From NCBI GenBank assembly GCA_002471275.1, contig DKPQ01000017.1, forward strand, positions 62,001 to 126,000: a stretch of DNA of 64,000 nt, written 5' to 3'. The notes beneath the pieces were generated by a model. The model did no database searches. It saw only the letters and a list, made by a program, of their open reading frames with translations, and was not told where the DNA came from. This DNA is from Flammeovirgaceae bacterium UBA7330 (GTDB lineage Bacteria > Bacteroidota > Bacteroidia > Cytophagales > Cyclobacteriaceae). Positions 19,201 through 28,622 of the stretch are shown here, piece after piece; the first letter of the stretch is position 1, and every line of letters begins with the position of its first letter. The translations under genes and the position numbers were made by a program.

Positions 19201-19808
19201 TTATGTATGAAGATGCAAATGGGGATGGTAAAGTTGACAATGGATCCAATACTGAAGACGATCACGGTGATTTGAGTATCATTGGGAATTCAACTCCCCG
19301 ATATTCCCTGGGCTTAAATCTTGGTGCGGATTGGAAAGGGTTTGATCTTAAATTATTTTTCCAGGGTATCATGAAACGTGATTATTTCCAGGGTAGCAAC
19401 TATTTCTGGGGAGTTCATGGAAGTATATGGGAAACAGTGGCGATAGCCGAGCATGGTGATTATTTCAGAAACGATCCAAATCATCCAAAGGGACTAAATC
19501 TGGATGCTTTTTATCCAAGACCAGCATTTGGAGGTAGTGGACGCAAAAATCATAATACACAAACAGCCTATCTGCAGGATGCCTCTTATCTACGCTTAAA
19601 GAATGTTCAGCTAGGTTATACGTTACCCGTTCAGCTTACTCAAAAAGCTGCAATCAGCAAGTTTAGAATTTATGTTTCAGCGGAGAACATCCTGACTTTT
19701 ACAAAGTTGGCACCCATGTTTGATCCCGAGACCATTGAAGGCGGATATGGAGGAAACGTATATCCACTATCAAAGATCTATTCGGGTGGTGTAATGATAA
19801 CTTTTTAA
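16278..19808 (+). CDS. SusC-like TonB-dependent receptor with STN signalling domain, locus B
   Basis: This is a 1176-residue outer-membrane importer. The leader (MNVKLPKNVIRMSQLMIYAF) is shared with loci A and C. The STN domain is at about 52-118 (VLIQVIEETNQFGFSYTRKD, SWTMEQLLNELS). The carboxypeptidase-like domain is at about 138-215 (TITDENGEPLPGATIQEKET, SFVGYEAMEV), and the plug follows from VVVVGFGTQKKENLTGAV through GVILITTKKG. The barrel ends in an aromatic-rich strand, GGVMITF. It is longer than the other SusC proteins of the window and carries a longer linker in the plug (GSSGSPLILIDGMQ). It works with the SusD encoded 11 bases downstream. Confidence 0.94.
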   Translation: MNVKLPKNVIRMSQLMIYAFVICYSVSMVFANETIGQRKHLNEIEVVLTQDHNDLIVLIQVIEETNQFGFSYTRKDIRSKPIHIKSGSWTMEQLLNELSVQAGFSFRRINEDITVKVMDHGTEIPLVDEELSAQVSVYGTITDENGEPLPGATIQEKETTIGTITDAEGRFSLNASSENAVLVVSFVGYEAMEVLLEGRTTLNLSMIPDIESLQEVVVVGFGTQKKENLTGAVSTVNTRDLEARPVRNVGQALQGLVPGLNITQSAGGNLNNTPSYNIRGLTTIGQGSSGSPLILIDGMQGDINTLTPQDIESISVLKDAAASSIYGSRAPFGVILITTKKGSAGKPVITYSNNFRWNSPIQQPEGMDSYTFALMINDASYNTGQGARFTQDRLDRILDHLEGRTTDALIPNPANPTQWGYDFDPYGNTDWFDVMWKDGAPSTDHAISVRGGTNDIKYFLSASYLHQNGLLELSYDDYNRYNVIAKVEAKMTDWATIDYSGRWGRQNVDEPTWYSKAFNINRHLGRRGWPTLPVFDNNGYYWQQLGQYDFTVGMVDGGRNNEQEDWTYHQVKLTLEPIKGWKVFGQLNARITDSFDNWHQKVLYNRDVSGNPVVILPNSSVTESSSRVNFINPNVYTEYSKSFGNHFLKVLVGSQHEYYSDRWTTVSRDGLIVSNLPVLNLTSGTDINGNPLTPSVGGTRNEWATAGYFSRINYDFGEGKYLAELNFRYDGTSRFREDKRWNLFPSFSLGWNVARENFWQPLENTVNDLKFRASYGVLGNQNTSNYYPTYVTMPVGIANGSWLVNGARTNTASAPGLISSTLGWESVESYNLGLDMGLFQNRLTASLDYFIRYTNDMIGPAPELPDVLGTAVPRTNNTDLKTYGFELNVAWQDQLDNDLRYDVRLLLFDSQSEITNYPNPTGNLNQYRQGQTVGEIWGYTTIGIAQTTEEMDAHLNSLSNGGQNALGANWNAGDIMYEDANGDGKVDNGSNTEDDHGDLSIIGNSTPRYSLGLNLGADWKGFDLKLFFQGIMKRDYFQGSNYFWGVHGSIWETVAIAEHGDYFRNDPNHPKGLNLDAFYPRPAFGGSGRKNHNTQTAYLQDASYLRLKNVQLGYTLPVQLTQKAAISKFRIYVSAENILTFTKLAPMFDPETIEGGYGGNVYPLSKIYSGGVMITF

Positions 19809-19819
19809 AATATTGAATC

Positions 19820-21814
19820 ATGAAGAAAATTAATAATATCGCCTATACACTTATCATTGGTTTATTGCTCTTTAGCGCATGCGAGGATCGGTTTGACATT
19901 AGTCCACCCTCTTCGATTACGCCCGAAAGCTATTTCACAACAGATGCCCAGTTGGGTGACTATACCATCGGAATGTACGGTATTTTTCACCTTGGGACAG
20001 ATGGAATATTCGGACAGGATACACATACAGACAACAATGCCTACGTAACAGCAAATAATAGATTCGTGCCTGGTCAAATAAGGGTTGCACAGGATGGAGG
20101 CGGTTGGAATTTTGCTGACATCTACGATTGCAACTATTTTTTGGATCGGGTAATACCAGCCTGGAAAGAAGGTCAGATTACGGGCTCCAATGTGGATCAC
20201 TACATTGGAGAAATGTATTTCTTGAGAGCTTTTGTCTACTTTGATAAACTGCAGGAGTTTGGTGATTTTCCCATCGTGAGAAATACACTCCCTGATGACA
20301 TCACCATTTTGACAGATGCGAGCAAACGAGCTCCACGAACTGAGGTAGCCAGGTTTATCCTTTCGGATCTTGATTCTGCCATCATGCTGATGAATGATGC
20401 TTCTCCTGATGGCAAGAAAAACCGGCTTTCTAAACCAGTAGCTCAATTGTTTAAGTCAAGAGTGGCATTGTATGAAGGAACCTGGCTGAAAAATTTCCAG
20501 GGCACGTCATTTGTTCCAAACGGTCCCGGATGGCCAGGTGCAGATAAGGATTACAACTCCGGATATGCATTCCCTTCTGGTAGTCTGGATGGTGAAATTG
20601 ATTTTTTCCTCAGCGAAGCTATGGATGCCGCCAGCTCAGTAGCAGATGCGATTGATCTGGAAACAAATACCATGACGGCACAGGCAGAAACTGACTTTAA
20701 TGATTTTGCCAATGCCAGCATGAACAACCCCTATTGTCAGATGTTCAGCAATGAGGACTTGTCTTCATTTGATGAGGTACTGTTTTGGAGGGATTATGAT
20801 GTCGGGCTGAATGTCAGACATGGTGCAGCGATCTATTCTCAAAAAGGTAACAGAGGAGGGGGACTAACCAGAGGTTTTGTAGATTCATTCCTGATGAACA
20901 ACGGACTCCCGGTATATGCCGGAGGATCCGGGTATAGTGGTGATGATTCGTTGACACTGGTGAGAGAAAACAGAGATGGACGACTTTGGTTATTTCTGAA
21001 GGAGCCAGGCCAGCTAAATGTGCTGATATCTTCTCCACAGGGTTTGCAGTCCAATCCGGTGGAAACTGCTCCGGCCATTACCAACCAGATTGCTACGGAG
21101 GGTTACTCCACAGGTTATACCAGTCGGAAAGGGGTGAACTATGATGAGAAACACAACATCAACCTCTATTCTTATTATGGTGTTCCGGTTTTCAGAGCTG
21201 TAGAGGCATATCTGAATTATATTGAAGCAGCCTACGAGCGAGACGGTTCACTGGATGGTAACGCGCAGCAATACTGGCAAACTATTCGGACCAGGGCGGG
21301 AGTGGATACGGATTTCCAGAAAACAATAGATGCAACGGATGTTTCTATGGAGGCTGCCAATGATTGGGGAGCTTATTCAGGAGGTGCACTTGTTGATGCA
21401 ACGCTTTACAATATTCGTCGTGAGCGAAGATGTGAGATGATGGATGAAGGATTGAGATTTATGGACCTGAAAAGGTGGAGGGCGATGGATCAGATGATCG
21501 CTACACCCTATCATGTAGAGGGCTTCAAATTATGGGGACCGATGCAGAACTGGTATGACCCGAATGACCTAACATACGGGGTTGGTGATCCAAGTACAGT
21601 ATCTGACCCTGCTTTAAGTCAGTATTTGAGGGTCTATCAAAAGACACCAACGTCTCTTGTATTTGATGGATATCGTTGGTCAATGGCGCACTATTTATCT
21701 CCGATCGCTTTGGGCCATTTTCTGATCACTTCACAAGGTAATGAAGTGGAAACTTCGCCCATCTATCAAAATCCGGGATGGCCAACAGCAGCCAATGTTG
21801 GGCCTACGATGTGA
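19820..21814 (+). CDS. SusD-like glycan-binding lipoprotein, locus B
   Basis: This 664-residue protein is long for a SusD. The lipoprotein signal is LIIGLLLFSACEDRFDISP. SusD features are GEMYFLRAFVYFDKLQEFGD in the N-terminal TPR-like part, then RAVEAYLNYIEAAYERDG, RRERRCEMMDEGLRFMDLKR and a final QNPGWP. Extra length lies mainly in the middle (about 220-400), where the glycan face is. It lies 11 bases after susC and is followed by a strong terminator-like hairpin, so the enzymes downstream may be transcribed at a lower level. Confidence 0.92.
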   Translation: MKKINNIAYTLIIGLLLFSACEDRFDISPPSSITPESYFTTDAQLGDYTIGMYGIFHLGTDGIFGQDTHTDNNAYVTANNRFVPGQIRVAQDGGGWNFADIYDCNYFLDRVIPAWKEGQITGSNVDHYIGEMYFLRAFVYFDKLQEFGDFPIVRNTLPDDITILTDASKRAPRTEVARFILSDLDSAIMLMNDASPDGKKNRLSKPVAQLFKSRVALYEGTWLKNFQGTSFVPNGPGWPGADKDYNSGYAFPSGSLDGEIDFFLSEAMDAASSVADAIDLETNTMTAQAETDFNDFANASMNNPYCQMFSNEDLSSFDEVLFWRDYDVGLNVRHGAAIYSQKGNRGGGLTRGFVDSFLMNNGLPVYAGGSGYSGDDSLTLVRENRDGRLWLFLKEPGQLNVLISSPQGLQSNPVETAPAITNQIATEGYSTGYTSRKGVNYDEKHNINLYSYYGVPVFRAVEAYLNYIEAAYERDGSLDGNAQQYWQTIRTRAGVDTDFQKTIDATDVSMEAANDWGAYSGGALVDATLYNIRRERRCEMMDEGLRFMDLKRWRAMDQMIATPYHVEGFKLWGPMQNWYDPNDLTYGVGDPSTVSDPALSQYLRVYQKTPTSLVFDGYRWSMAHYLSPIALGHFLITSQGNEVETSPIYQNPGWPTAANVGPTM

Positions 21815-21856
21815 TTGAGTTTTGCTACCAAATTTGGTTTTGTTAATAAATTTTCT

Positions 21857-21890
21857 GAAAATGGTCCCTGGTAAGGGGCCATTTTCTTCA
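21857..21890 (+). terminator. Terminator-like hairpin after susD, locus B
   Basis: GAAAATGGTCCC (21857-21868) pairs with GGGGCCATTTTC (21875-21886), a 12-base stem with one G-U pair, followed by TTC. It stands between susD and the cytochrome operon and may be a partial terminator. Confidence 0.65.
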
Positions 21891-21910
21891 ACTTGTTAAC
21901 CCGTGTATTA

Positions 21911-24691
21911 ATGAACATAATGGTAAGAATATTTCCCTTGTTCATGCTAATTTTATTTTTCGGATGTAAGGAATCTTCACAAAAAGAAGCCGTAGATCCT
22001 GAGGCGCTCTTTGCCCATGAAGTGAAGCCCATCTTCGAATCCAAATGCATTGGATGCCATGGCGGAGACCCCAAAAAGATCGAAGGGGGGCTGGATCTCA
22101 ACAATTATGAGAATCTATTGGCAGGAGGTAATTCAGGCAAACCAGCTATTGTTCCAGGCAAGTCAAATGAGAGTTTACTCTATCATTCCATCCTCAGAGT
22201 AGATGATGATTTGGCCATGCCGCCAAAGGATGGTGATAAGCTGTCAGAAATAGACCTTCAAATTATCAGAGATTGGATTGATGGAGGAGCACCATGGCCA
22301 TCAGCAGAAAGGATTGCTGAGATCAAGCTCGACACGGCATGGGAATATGGCAACCGCATCAGGGTAAAGACCTCAGGTGGCCTCAGTGATACCTGGGACA
22401 ACCGACCTTATGAAAAGGAGAATTTGTGGGCCTATTACCCGGTGGAAAAACCAGAGATCCCCTGGGGTGAATTGGATCCTCAAAACGATCACCCAATTGA
22501 TGCTTTTTTGGCAGATAAGAGAGAGTCAGAAGGGTTGTCACAAGCACCACTAGCTTCAGATTTGGTGTTAATCAGAAGAGCAACCATAGATTTGATCGGA
22601 CTGCCTCCGACAATAGAAGAGATTGAAACTTTTCTGCAAGACAAAGATCCTAAAGCCTATCAAAACCTCATAGAACGACTATTAGCTAGTCCGCATTACG
22701 GAGAGCAATGGGCTAGGCATTGGCTGGATGTAGCCCGATATGCAGATTCAGGAGGATTTTCGAATGACTATGTAAGACCGAACGCCTGGCGTTACCGGGA
22801 CTACGTAATCAGGACCTTTAATGATGACAAACCTTACGATCAGTTTGTGATGGAGCAGCTTGCCGGTGATGAGCTCGACCCCGAAGACCCTGAGATGCTC
22901 ATTGCAACCGGGTTTCTGAGGATGGGCCCCTGGGAACATACCGCCATGAGTGTAGCTGCTGAGACCAGGCAATTTTACCTGGATGATGTGACCAACATTG
23001 TTGGAGAGGCTTTTTTGAGTACCCCTCTGAATTGTGCCAAATGCCATGACCATAAGTATGACCCCATTCCAGCCAGGGATTATTATAGTATCCAGGCAGT
23101 TTTTGCCACCACCCAGTTTGCAGAAAGACCTGCACCTTTTCTTCCCGAAGAAAATACAGAGGTGACCGAATTTGAAAAGCAGCGCATTGTAGACTGGCTG
23201 AACAAAACAGCCGAAGAGCAGGAGCTTCTCAGTAAGAAAGAAGAAGCTGCAGCAAAACAGTGGTATAAGGAGCGTGGTCTAACCTACCTGCCGAAGCGGG
23301 AGCGAAGAAAGCTTCCTGAAGACCAGCAGCCACCACGATACCTGGGGCTGACGTATGAAGACCTAGGATACCGAAAAGTATTAAGCAAAAGAAAACAGTT
23401 GTTGAGGAGGCAGGAAGAACGGTTCGAGCCATTGGCATATTCAGTGTATAATGGGCCTGTAAATGTCAAGAATAGTCAAAACAGGATGACCATTCCGGAA
23501 AAGCTGAATGGTGAGCTTCCGCAAAGTAATATTCTCGCTGGTGGATCGGTCTATGCACCTATTGAGCCTGTAGAAGCTGGCGTGATGAGTATCATTGAGA
23601 ATCTTGCTCCTGAAAAAAAGCAGATCAATATAGACATCTCCAATAGCATGGAAAACCGTAGGTTAGGTTTTGCAAAATGGCTGACACACCCCGACAATCC
23701 CATTATGGCCCGGTCGATGGTTAACCGCATCTGGCAATATCATTTTGGCAAAGGGATCTGTGAAACACCGAATAATTTCGGTAATACAGGGGGGAAGCCC
23801 TCTCATCCTGAGTTGCTGGACTGGTTGACTGCCTATTTCATTGAGCATGATTATTCAGTAAAAGAAATGCACCGACTGATCATGACTTCAGAGGCTTATC
23901 AATTGTCAAGTACACACCCTGAATGGAGTAGGGTTAATGAACTGGATCCAAACAATGAACTACTGTCCTACTTCAATCCACGTCGGATGGATGCTGAGGA
24001 ACTAAAAGATGCCATGTTGTATATATCTGGCGAGCTAAATCCGGAGATGGGTGGGTTTCCGGTAAGACCGGAAATCAATATTGAGGCTGCGCTACAGCCA
24101 AGACATATCATGGGCTCCATTGCCCCGGCATATCAGCCATCCAGAACACCTGGAGAAAGGAACCGACGCGCCATTTATGCTGAGCGGTACAGGACATTGG
24201 CTGACCCTTCATTGGAGGTGTTTAATCAACCTGGCACAGATATGTCCTGTGAGGCGAGAAGTGAATCAACTGTGACTCCACAGGTTTTCACCATGTTCAA
24301 CGGACAAAATGTGAGAACCCGTTCTCTGGTTTATGCCGACAGACTGATGAAAGACCTGGAAAGTCATGAAGCACGGGTACGGGAAGCTATTTATGCCATT
24401 TACAACAGGGAAGCGAATGCTGATGAAGTAAGTGAAGGCCTTAACTACATGGAAAAAATGACCAAATATCATAGCGATAACAAGCCCCCTAAAACGGAAT
24501 ATCCTACAGAAGTGGAGCGGGAAATGTTCGAAGAGATGACGGGAGAACCATTTACCTATAAGGAAGAACTGGACATCTACCAGGATTATGTGCCAGACCT
24601 TCAACCCTGGCAAGTCGATGCTTCCACACGGGCTCTTGCGGACCTGATTGCGGTTTATTTCAACTCAAACGAATTTGTTTATGTCTACTGA
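21911..24691 (+). CDS. PSD1-type protein (cytochrome c-like, DUF1549, DUF1553)
   Basis: This protein has 926 residues from ATG 21911 (earlier TTG at 21893; ATG 21920 also possible), with a lipoprotein signal (LFMLILFFGCKESSQ). Domain order is a cytochrome c-like domain with haem motif Cys46-Ile-Gly-Cys49-His50 (about 35-120), DUF1549 (about 190-400) with a second CxxCH at Cys375-Ala-Lys-Cys378-His379, then DUF1553 (about 590-870; GFAKWLTHPDNPIMARSMVN, VNRIWQYHFGKGI). This family is abundant in Planctomycetota and some marine Bacteroidota. Its reaction is unknown, and electron transfer is inferred from the haem motifs. It overlaps the next gene by 11 bases and opens a four- or five-gene operon. 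Confidence 0.92.
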   Translation: MNIMVRIFPLFMLILFFGCKESSQKEAVDPEALFAHEVKPIFESKCIGCHGGDPKKIEGGLDLNNYENLLAGGNSGKPAIVPGKSNESLLYHSILRVDDDLAMPPKDGDKLSEIDLQIIRDWIDGGAPWPSAERIAEIKLDTAWEYGNRIRVKTSGGLSDTWDNRPYEKENLWAYYPVEKPEIPWGELDPQNDHPIDAFLADKRESEGLSQAPLASDLVLIRRATIDLIGLPPTIEEIETFLQDKDPKAYQNLIERLLASPHYGEQWARHWLDVARYADSGGFSNDYVRPNAWRYRDYVIRTFNDDKPYDQFVMEQLAGDELDPEDPEMLIATGFLRMGPWEHTAMSVAAETRQFYLDDVTNIVGEAFLSTPLNCAKCHDHKYDPIPARDYYSIQAVFATTQFAERPAPFLPEENTEVTEFEKQRIVDWLNKTAEEQELLSKKEEAAAKQWYKERGLTYLPKRERRKLPEDQQPPRYLGLTYEDLGYRKVLSKRKQLLRRQEERFEPLAYSVYNGPVNVKNSQNRMTIPEKLNGELPQSNILAGGSVYAPIEPVEAGVMSIIENLAPEKKQINIDISNSMENRRLGFAKWLTHPDNPIMARSMVNRIWQYHFGKGICETPNNFGNTGGKPSHPELLDWLTAYFIEHDYSVKEMHRLIMTSEAYQLSSTHPEWSRVNELDPNNELLSYFNPRRMDAEELKDAMLYISGELNPEMGGFPVRPEINIEAALQPRHIMGSIAPAYQPSRTPGERNRRAIYAERYRTLADPSLEVFNQPGTDMSCEARSESTVTPQVFTMFNGQNVRTRSLVYADRLMKDLESHEARVREAIYAIYNREANADEVSEGLNYMEKMTKYHSDNKPPKTEYPTEVEREMFEEMTGEPFTYKEELDIYQDYVPDLQPWQVDASTRALADLIAVYFNSNEFVYVY

Positions 24692-26102
24692 TCACTCAAA
24701 CTGGAATAGAAGGGATTTCCTTTACGGATTAGGATTGAGTATCGGAGCTGTGGCGTTGAGCAGCCTGTTGGCTTGTGACACCAAAACCGGCCAACTGGTA
24801 TCCAGGGGGCCGCTAAGTCCGGCATCACCTATGATGAGGGCAAAGGCTAAATATTGTATCTTCCTGACCATGGAGGGTGGGCCCAGCCACATCGATACTT
24901 TTGATCCAAAGCCTGCATTGGATAAATATCACCTCACCAGGTTTCAGCGTCAGGGGGAAAAGTTTTCCGCCATGTCTTCTGGAGATAGGTATTTTGTGAG
25001 AAGTCCTTTCTCAAGCCGTAAAGTTGGTAAGTCCGGTGTTGATATGAGTGCCCCATTTGTACATCTGGCAGATGTAGCGGATGAGATCTGCTTTTACAGA
25101 GGATGCCAGGCCGAATCGGTGAATCACCCCACAGCAATGTATCACATCAATACGGGAAACCAATTTGGTGGAGAGCCGGCACTGGGCTCCTGGATCAGCT
25201 ATGGTCTGGGGACTATGAATGAAAATCTTCCTGCTTTTGTGGTTCTCCCGGAAGTAGCCTACCCTCAGGGAGGTCCGGGTAACTGGTCAAATGGTTTTTT
25301 GCCTTCCCATTATCAGGGCACACCACTCAGGCCGGAAGGTTCCCCAATCCTTAACATCAATCCGCCTCCCGGGGTAAGCCGCTATCACCAGGAAGAAAGT
25401 CTGGAGCTCCTTCAAAAACTCAACCGGGAGCACCAGCAGATGCACCCCAATCATGATGAACTCTCCGCACGGATTGAGAATTATGAGCTGGCCTACCGGA
25501 TGCAGATGGAGGTGCCTGATGTAATAGATATAGAAGGAGAGGATGAAAAAACCAAGGAGCTTTACGGTGTAGGACAGGCTGAAACAGATGCATTTGGCAG
25601 AAAGTGCCTGCTGGCAAGAAAACTTGTTGAACAGGGTGTCCGGTTTGTGCAGGTTTATTCGGGAGGTTGGGACTCACATGATTTCCTGGAACGCGCACAT
25701 GGCAATCTCATTACCAGCATCGATAAGCCAATCGCCGGACTAATCAAAGACCTAAAAAGAAGGGGAATGCTGGATGAGACATTGATCGTCTGGTCTGGTG
25801 AGTTTGGCAGGACAGCCGATAATGGAGTGCGTGAAAATGGAGTGGCTTACGGTCGGGACCACAACCCTGATGCCATGGGTATGTGGTTTGCTGGGGGAGG
25901 GGTCAAAGCAGGCCATATCATTGGAGCAACCGACGAGCTTGGGCAGGAAGCCATTGACGTGGTCCATCCATTGAGGGACTTGCATGTGACACTTCTGCAT
26001 CTGTTTGGTTTGGACGATAATAAGCTCACCTATTTTCATGGAGGCAGGCATAAGCAACTTTCCCAATTTGGCGGGCAGGTGATTAAGGAGGTAATTGCAT
26101 GA
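24681..26102 (+). CDS. DUF1501 family protein with Tat-type signal
   Basis: This 473-residue protein from ATG 24681 begins inside the end of the previous gene, a translationally coupled arrangement (an upstream start at 24648 is less likely). The twin-arginine signal is WNRRDFLYGLGLSIGAVALS with a cysteine soon after (SSLLACD). The family has an alkaline phosphatase/sulfatase-like fold; visible parts are TMEGGPSHIDTFDPKP, QVYSGGWDSHD, VWSGEFGRTAD and GRDHNPDAM. DUF1501 genes almost always sit beside PSD1 genes, as here, but the reaction is not known. Export as a folded protein fits a bound metal. Confidence 0.93.
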   Translation: MSTDHSNWNRRDFLYGLGLSIGAVALSSLLACDTKTGQLVSRGPLSPASPMMRAKAKYCIFLTMEGGPSHIDTFDPKPALDKYHLTRFQRQGEKFSAMSSGDRYFVRSPFSSRKVGKSGVDMSAPFVHLADVADEICFYRGCQAESVNHPTAMYHINTGNQFGGEPALGSWISYGLGTMNENLPAFVVLPEVAYPQGGPGNWSNGFLPSHYQGTPLRPEGSPILNINPPPGVSRYHQEESLELLQKLNREHQQMHPNHDELSARIENYELAYRMQMEVPDVIDIEGEDEKTKELYGVGQAETDAFGRKCLLARKLVEQGVRFVQVYSGGWDSHDFLERAHGNLITSIDKPIAGLIKDLKRRGMLDETLIVWSGEFGRTADNGVRENGVAYGRDHNPDAMGMWFAGGGVKAGHIIGATDELGQEAIDVVHPLRDLHVTLLHLFGLDDNKLTYFHGGRHKQLSQFGGQVIKEVIA

Positions 26103-27427
26103 TGGATTTCCTGGGTGCTTTTCATCCGTTGGTATTACATATACCAATAGGTGCTCTCCTGGCAGCTTTTCTGCTTGAGTTGATCCATCATTTCCGAAAG
26201 AGTCACGCCCTGGACCAGGCCATTAAAATTCTATTGGGATTTACGGCTATCACAGCGATTGTAGCGGCATTGTTTGGATACTTTCTGTCCCAAAAAGGAG
26301 GATATCAGGGTGTTACACTGCAAATCCATCAATGGTCAGGAATAGGTGTGGCATTACTTTCCACCTTATTTTTCTTGTTGAAATCCCGGCTTAGTATTCA
26401 GGGAGTTTGGATTGCCTGGGGAATAAACCTGCTAGTCCTTACAGTAGCTGGTCATTTCGGTGGTTCACTAACGCATGGTGAAGATTTTCTGATCAGGGAT
26501 GCACCGGGTTTTATCAAAACGGTTTTTTCTTCAGGGGATGAGGTCATAACAAATATTGATCCTGATAGTGCAATGGTTTTTACCGATATCATCCAGCCTA
26601 TTGTCAAAGAGAAATGTCTTTCCTGTCACAACGAAAGTAAAAAGCAGGGGAGCCTGGACCTAAGAAATGAGTCCACCTGGAGAAAGGGCGGCAAAAACAG
26701 TGATTTGTTTGATCCTGAAAACATTGAGCAAAGCCTATTGTTGCACCGGATATTTCTACCCCTGGATCATGAAGAACACATGCCTCCGGAGGGTCAGCAG
26801 CAGTTGATCCCGACAGAAGTTGCCATGATAGAATGGTGGCTGGAAAACGGTATGTCTTTCGACAAAAAAGTTGGAGATCTCCCTTCATCGGGGCGAATCG
26901 CTCAAATACTGCAAAGTAAGTTTCAACCTTTCGATCCATTTGAAGTCATTACTGCTGGCCCAATCGATGAAAATGTTTTGGATGAGTTTCGTTCAAACGG
27001 GATCACAGCATTGAGGATATCTCAGAAGAGTCCGCTGCTTGAAATCAGGTTGGCTGGAGTTGAGACCATAGGAAAGGATAAGATCGACCTGTTGAAAAAG
27101 GCAAAAGAGCAGATCGTAAGGATTGATTTTCATGGTTCCGGTATTACGGATGCTGAACTCAAGGAAATAGCTTCATTTCCTAACCTGGTACACCTTTCAC
27201 TACATCAAACCAATATTACCAATGAGGGAATCGAAAGTCTAAGGGACCTGAAATACCTTCAGCATCTGAATGTACATAGTACCCGGGTTTCTGACGAATC
27301 ATTAAATAATTTGATAGCGCTGGATCAATTGAAAAGCTTGTATGTCTGGAATACCCATTTTTCTTCTAAAGCCATTGAACAACTGAAGTCAGCCCGTCCA
27401 GGTTTGGACTTGGGGGAGGTAAATTAA
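26099..27427 (+). CDS. Membrane-anchored DUF2231 / cytochrome c / leucine-rich-repeat protein
   Basis: This 442-residue protein starts at ATG 26099, overlapping the previous stop (ATGA). Four or five membrane helices at about 5-150 match DUF2231 (FHPLVLHIPIGALLAAFLLE, ITAIVAALFGYFLSQKGG). A single-haem domain follows with Cys173-Leu-Ser-Cys176-His177 (about 165-250; then HMPPEGQQQL). The C-terminal part (about 310-442) is made of leucine-rich repeats (LVHLSLHQTNITNEGIESL, YLQHLNVHSTRVSDESLNNL). It could receive electrons at the inner membrane from the two genes before it. The LRR tail suggests partner binding. Confidence 0.88.
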   Translation: MMDFLGAFHPLVLHIPIGALLAAFLLELIHHFRKSHALDQAIKILLGFTAITAIVAALFGYFLSQKGGYQGVTLQIHQWSGIGVALLSTLFFLLKSRLSIQGVWIAWGINLLVLTVAGHFGGSLTHGEDFLIRDAPGFIKTVFSSGDEVITNIDPDSAMVFTDIIQPIVKEKCLSCHNESKKQGSLDLRNESTWRKGGKNSDLFDPENIEQSLLLHRIFLPLDHEEHMPPEGQQQLIPTEVAMIEWWLENGMSFDKKVGDLPSSGRIAQILQSKFQPFDPFEVITAGPIDENVLDEFRSNGITALRISQKSPLLEIRLAGVETIGKDKIDLLKKAKEQIVRIDFHGSGITDAELKEIASFPNLVHLSLHQTNITNEGIESLRDLKYLQHLNVHSTRVSDESLNNLIALDQLKSLYVWNTHFSSKAIEQLKSARPGLDLGEVN

Positions 27428-27433
27428 AATAGT

Positions 27434-28621
27434 ATGACAATAAAACGAGTTTATCTGATTTTTTCACTTTTTGTTTCAATGGCTTCTTGTGCGATGGGTC
27501 AGGGTTTATCATTCGCAGAGCCCGTTGACATCAGCGGAGGAAGTGTGTCGGGGGTTAGTGCTTTGGATGCAGCGGATTTCAATAAGGATGGTCTGATGGA
27601 TGTAGTGGTCATGGATGGAGGAAAACATGCTGACCATTCAACTTTTGGATGGTTTGAACAGGAAGAAGGTCAGAAATGGACGAGCCGCTCCTTTCAATTT
27701 ACAGAAGAGCTGGAATCCTTTATTGGTACAGTCAAATGTGGAGACATCAATGGAGATTCTTACCCTGATGTGGTATTTACAGCAGATGGTCATTCATCCG
27801 GACCCATTAAGGTGTATTGGCTTGAAAATCCTGGAAGGAAACAAATGAAACCCTGGAAGGCACATCTCAGCGCCACAATTGATGGTTTTCATGCCAATGA
27901 TATCAGGTTGGCAGATATGGATAATGACGGGTTGCTGGACATCATCATCAGACACAAAAACCCCAATACAATACGAATTATACTCCAGGACAAGAAAGAC
28001 GAATGGAGTACAGTATCCATCAATACGGAGAAGCTTGGTCTTGAAGGTTTTGCAATAGGACTCATCAATGGTGACGAAAAACCAGATATTTCGGTGAATG
28101 GATATTGGTTTGAATCTCCAAAGGATCCTAGAAAAGAATTATATCTCCTTCATGAAATTGATCCGGTTTTTACGACCATCAACCCCAATACTAAGGAAGA
28201 TATTGGTGACATCAACAAGGATGGATTAAATGATATCATCATCTCTGCAGCAGAAGCCTATTACAATGGGAAGGATCATGTTTTGGCATGGTATCAAGCC
28301 CCCAAAAACCCCTCAGCACAACCATGGATACAGCATGTTGTAGACGCACCATTCAACCGTGGACATTCCGTTCGTTTGGTAGATATTGACAATGATGGAG
28401 ATCTGGACATCGTGAGTGGACAAGCCTGGGAACCAAGAAAGATTGTTGTGTATCTCAATCAAGATGCTTCCTTCGAAACGTCATACATCATCAGTGATAA
28501 AAATGGGGTGTACTCGGGTGCCGTGGTGGATGTGGATGGTGATGGTGACATTGATATCGTGGGGGAAAACATGTATTCGAAAAATGCCAAACCCTATTAT
28601 TATGAGAATCTTCTAAAATGA
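27434..28621 (+). CDS. Secreted FG-GAP/VCBS repeat protein
   Basis: This 395-residue protein has a signal peptide (about 1-22, ending SCAMGQG). At least six calcium-binding-type loops of the form DxDxDG repeat at 40-80 residue intervals (DFNKDGLMD, DINGDSYPD, DMDNDGLLD, DINKDGLND, DIDNDGDLD, DVDGDGDID), which predicts a seven-bladed beta-propeller of FG-GAP type. Such proteins bind or sometimes cleave polysaccharides. No catalytic residues can be named. It is six bases after the previous gene and ends one base before the next, so it belongs to the same operon. Confidence 0.88.
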   Translation: MTIKRVYLIFSLFVSMASCAMGQGLSFAEPVDISGGSVSGVSALDAADFNKDGLMDVVVMDGGKHADHSTFGWFEQEEGQKWTSRSFQFTEELESFIGTVKCGDINGDSYPDVVFTADGHSSGPIKVYWLENPGRKQMKPWKAHLSATIDGFHANDIRLADMDNDGLLDIIIRHKNPNTIRIILQDKKDEWSTVSINTEKLGLEGFAIGLINGDEKPDISVNGYWFESPKDPRKELYLLHEIDPVFTTINPNTKEDIGDINKDGLNDIIISAAEAYYNGKDHVLAWYQAPKNPSAQPWIQHVVDAPFNRGHSVRLVDIDNDGDLDIVSGQAWEPRKIVVYLNQDASFETSYIISDKNGVYSGAVVDVDGDGDIDIVGENMYSKNAKPYYYENLLK

Positions 28622-28622
28622 A

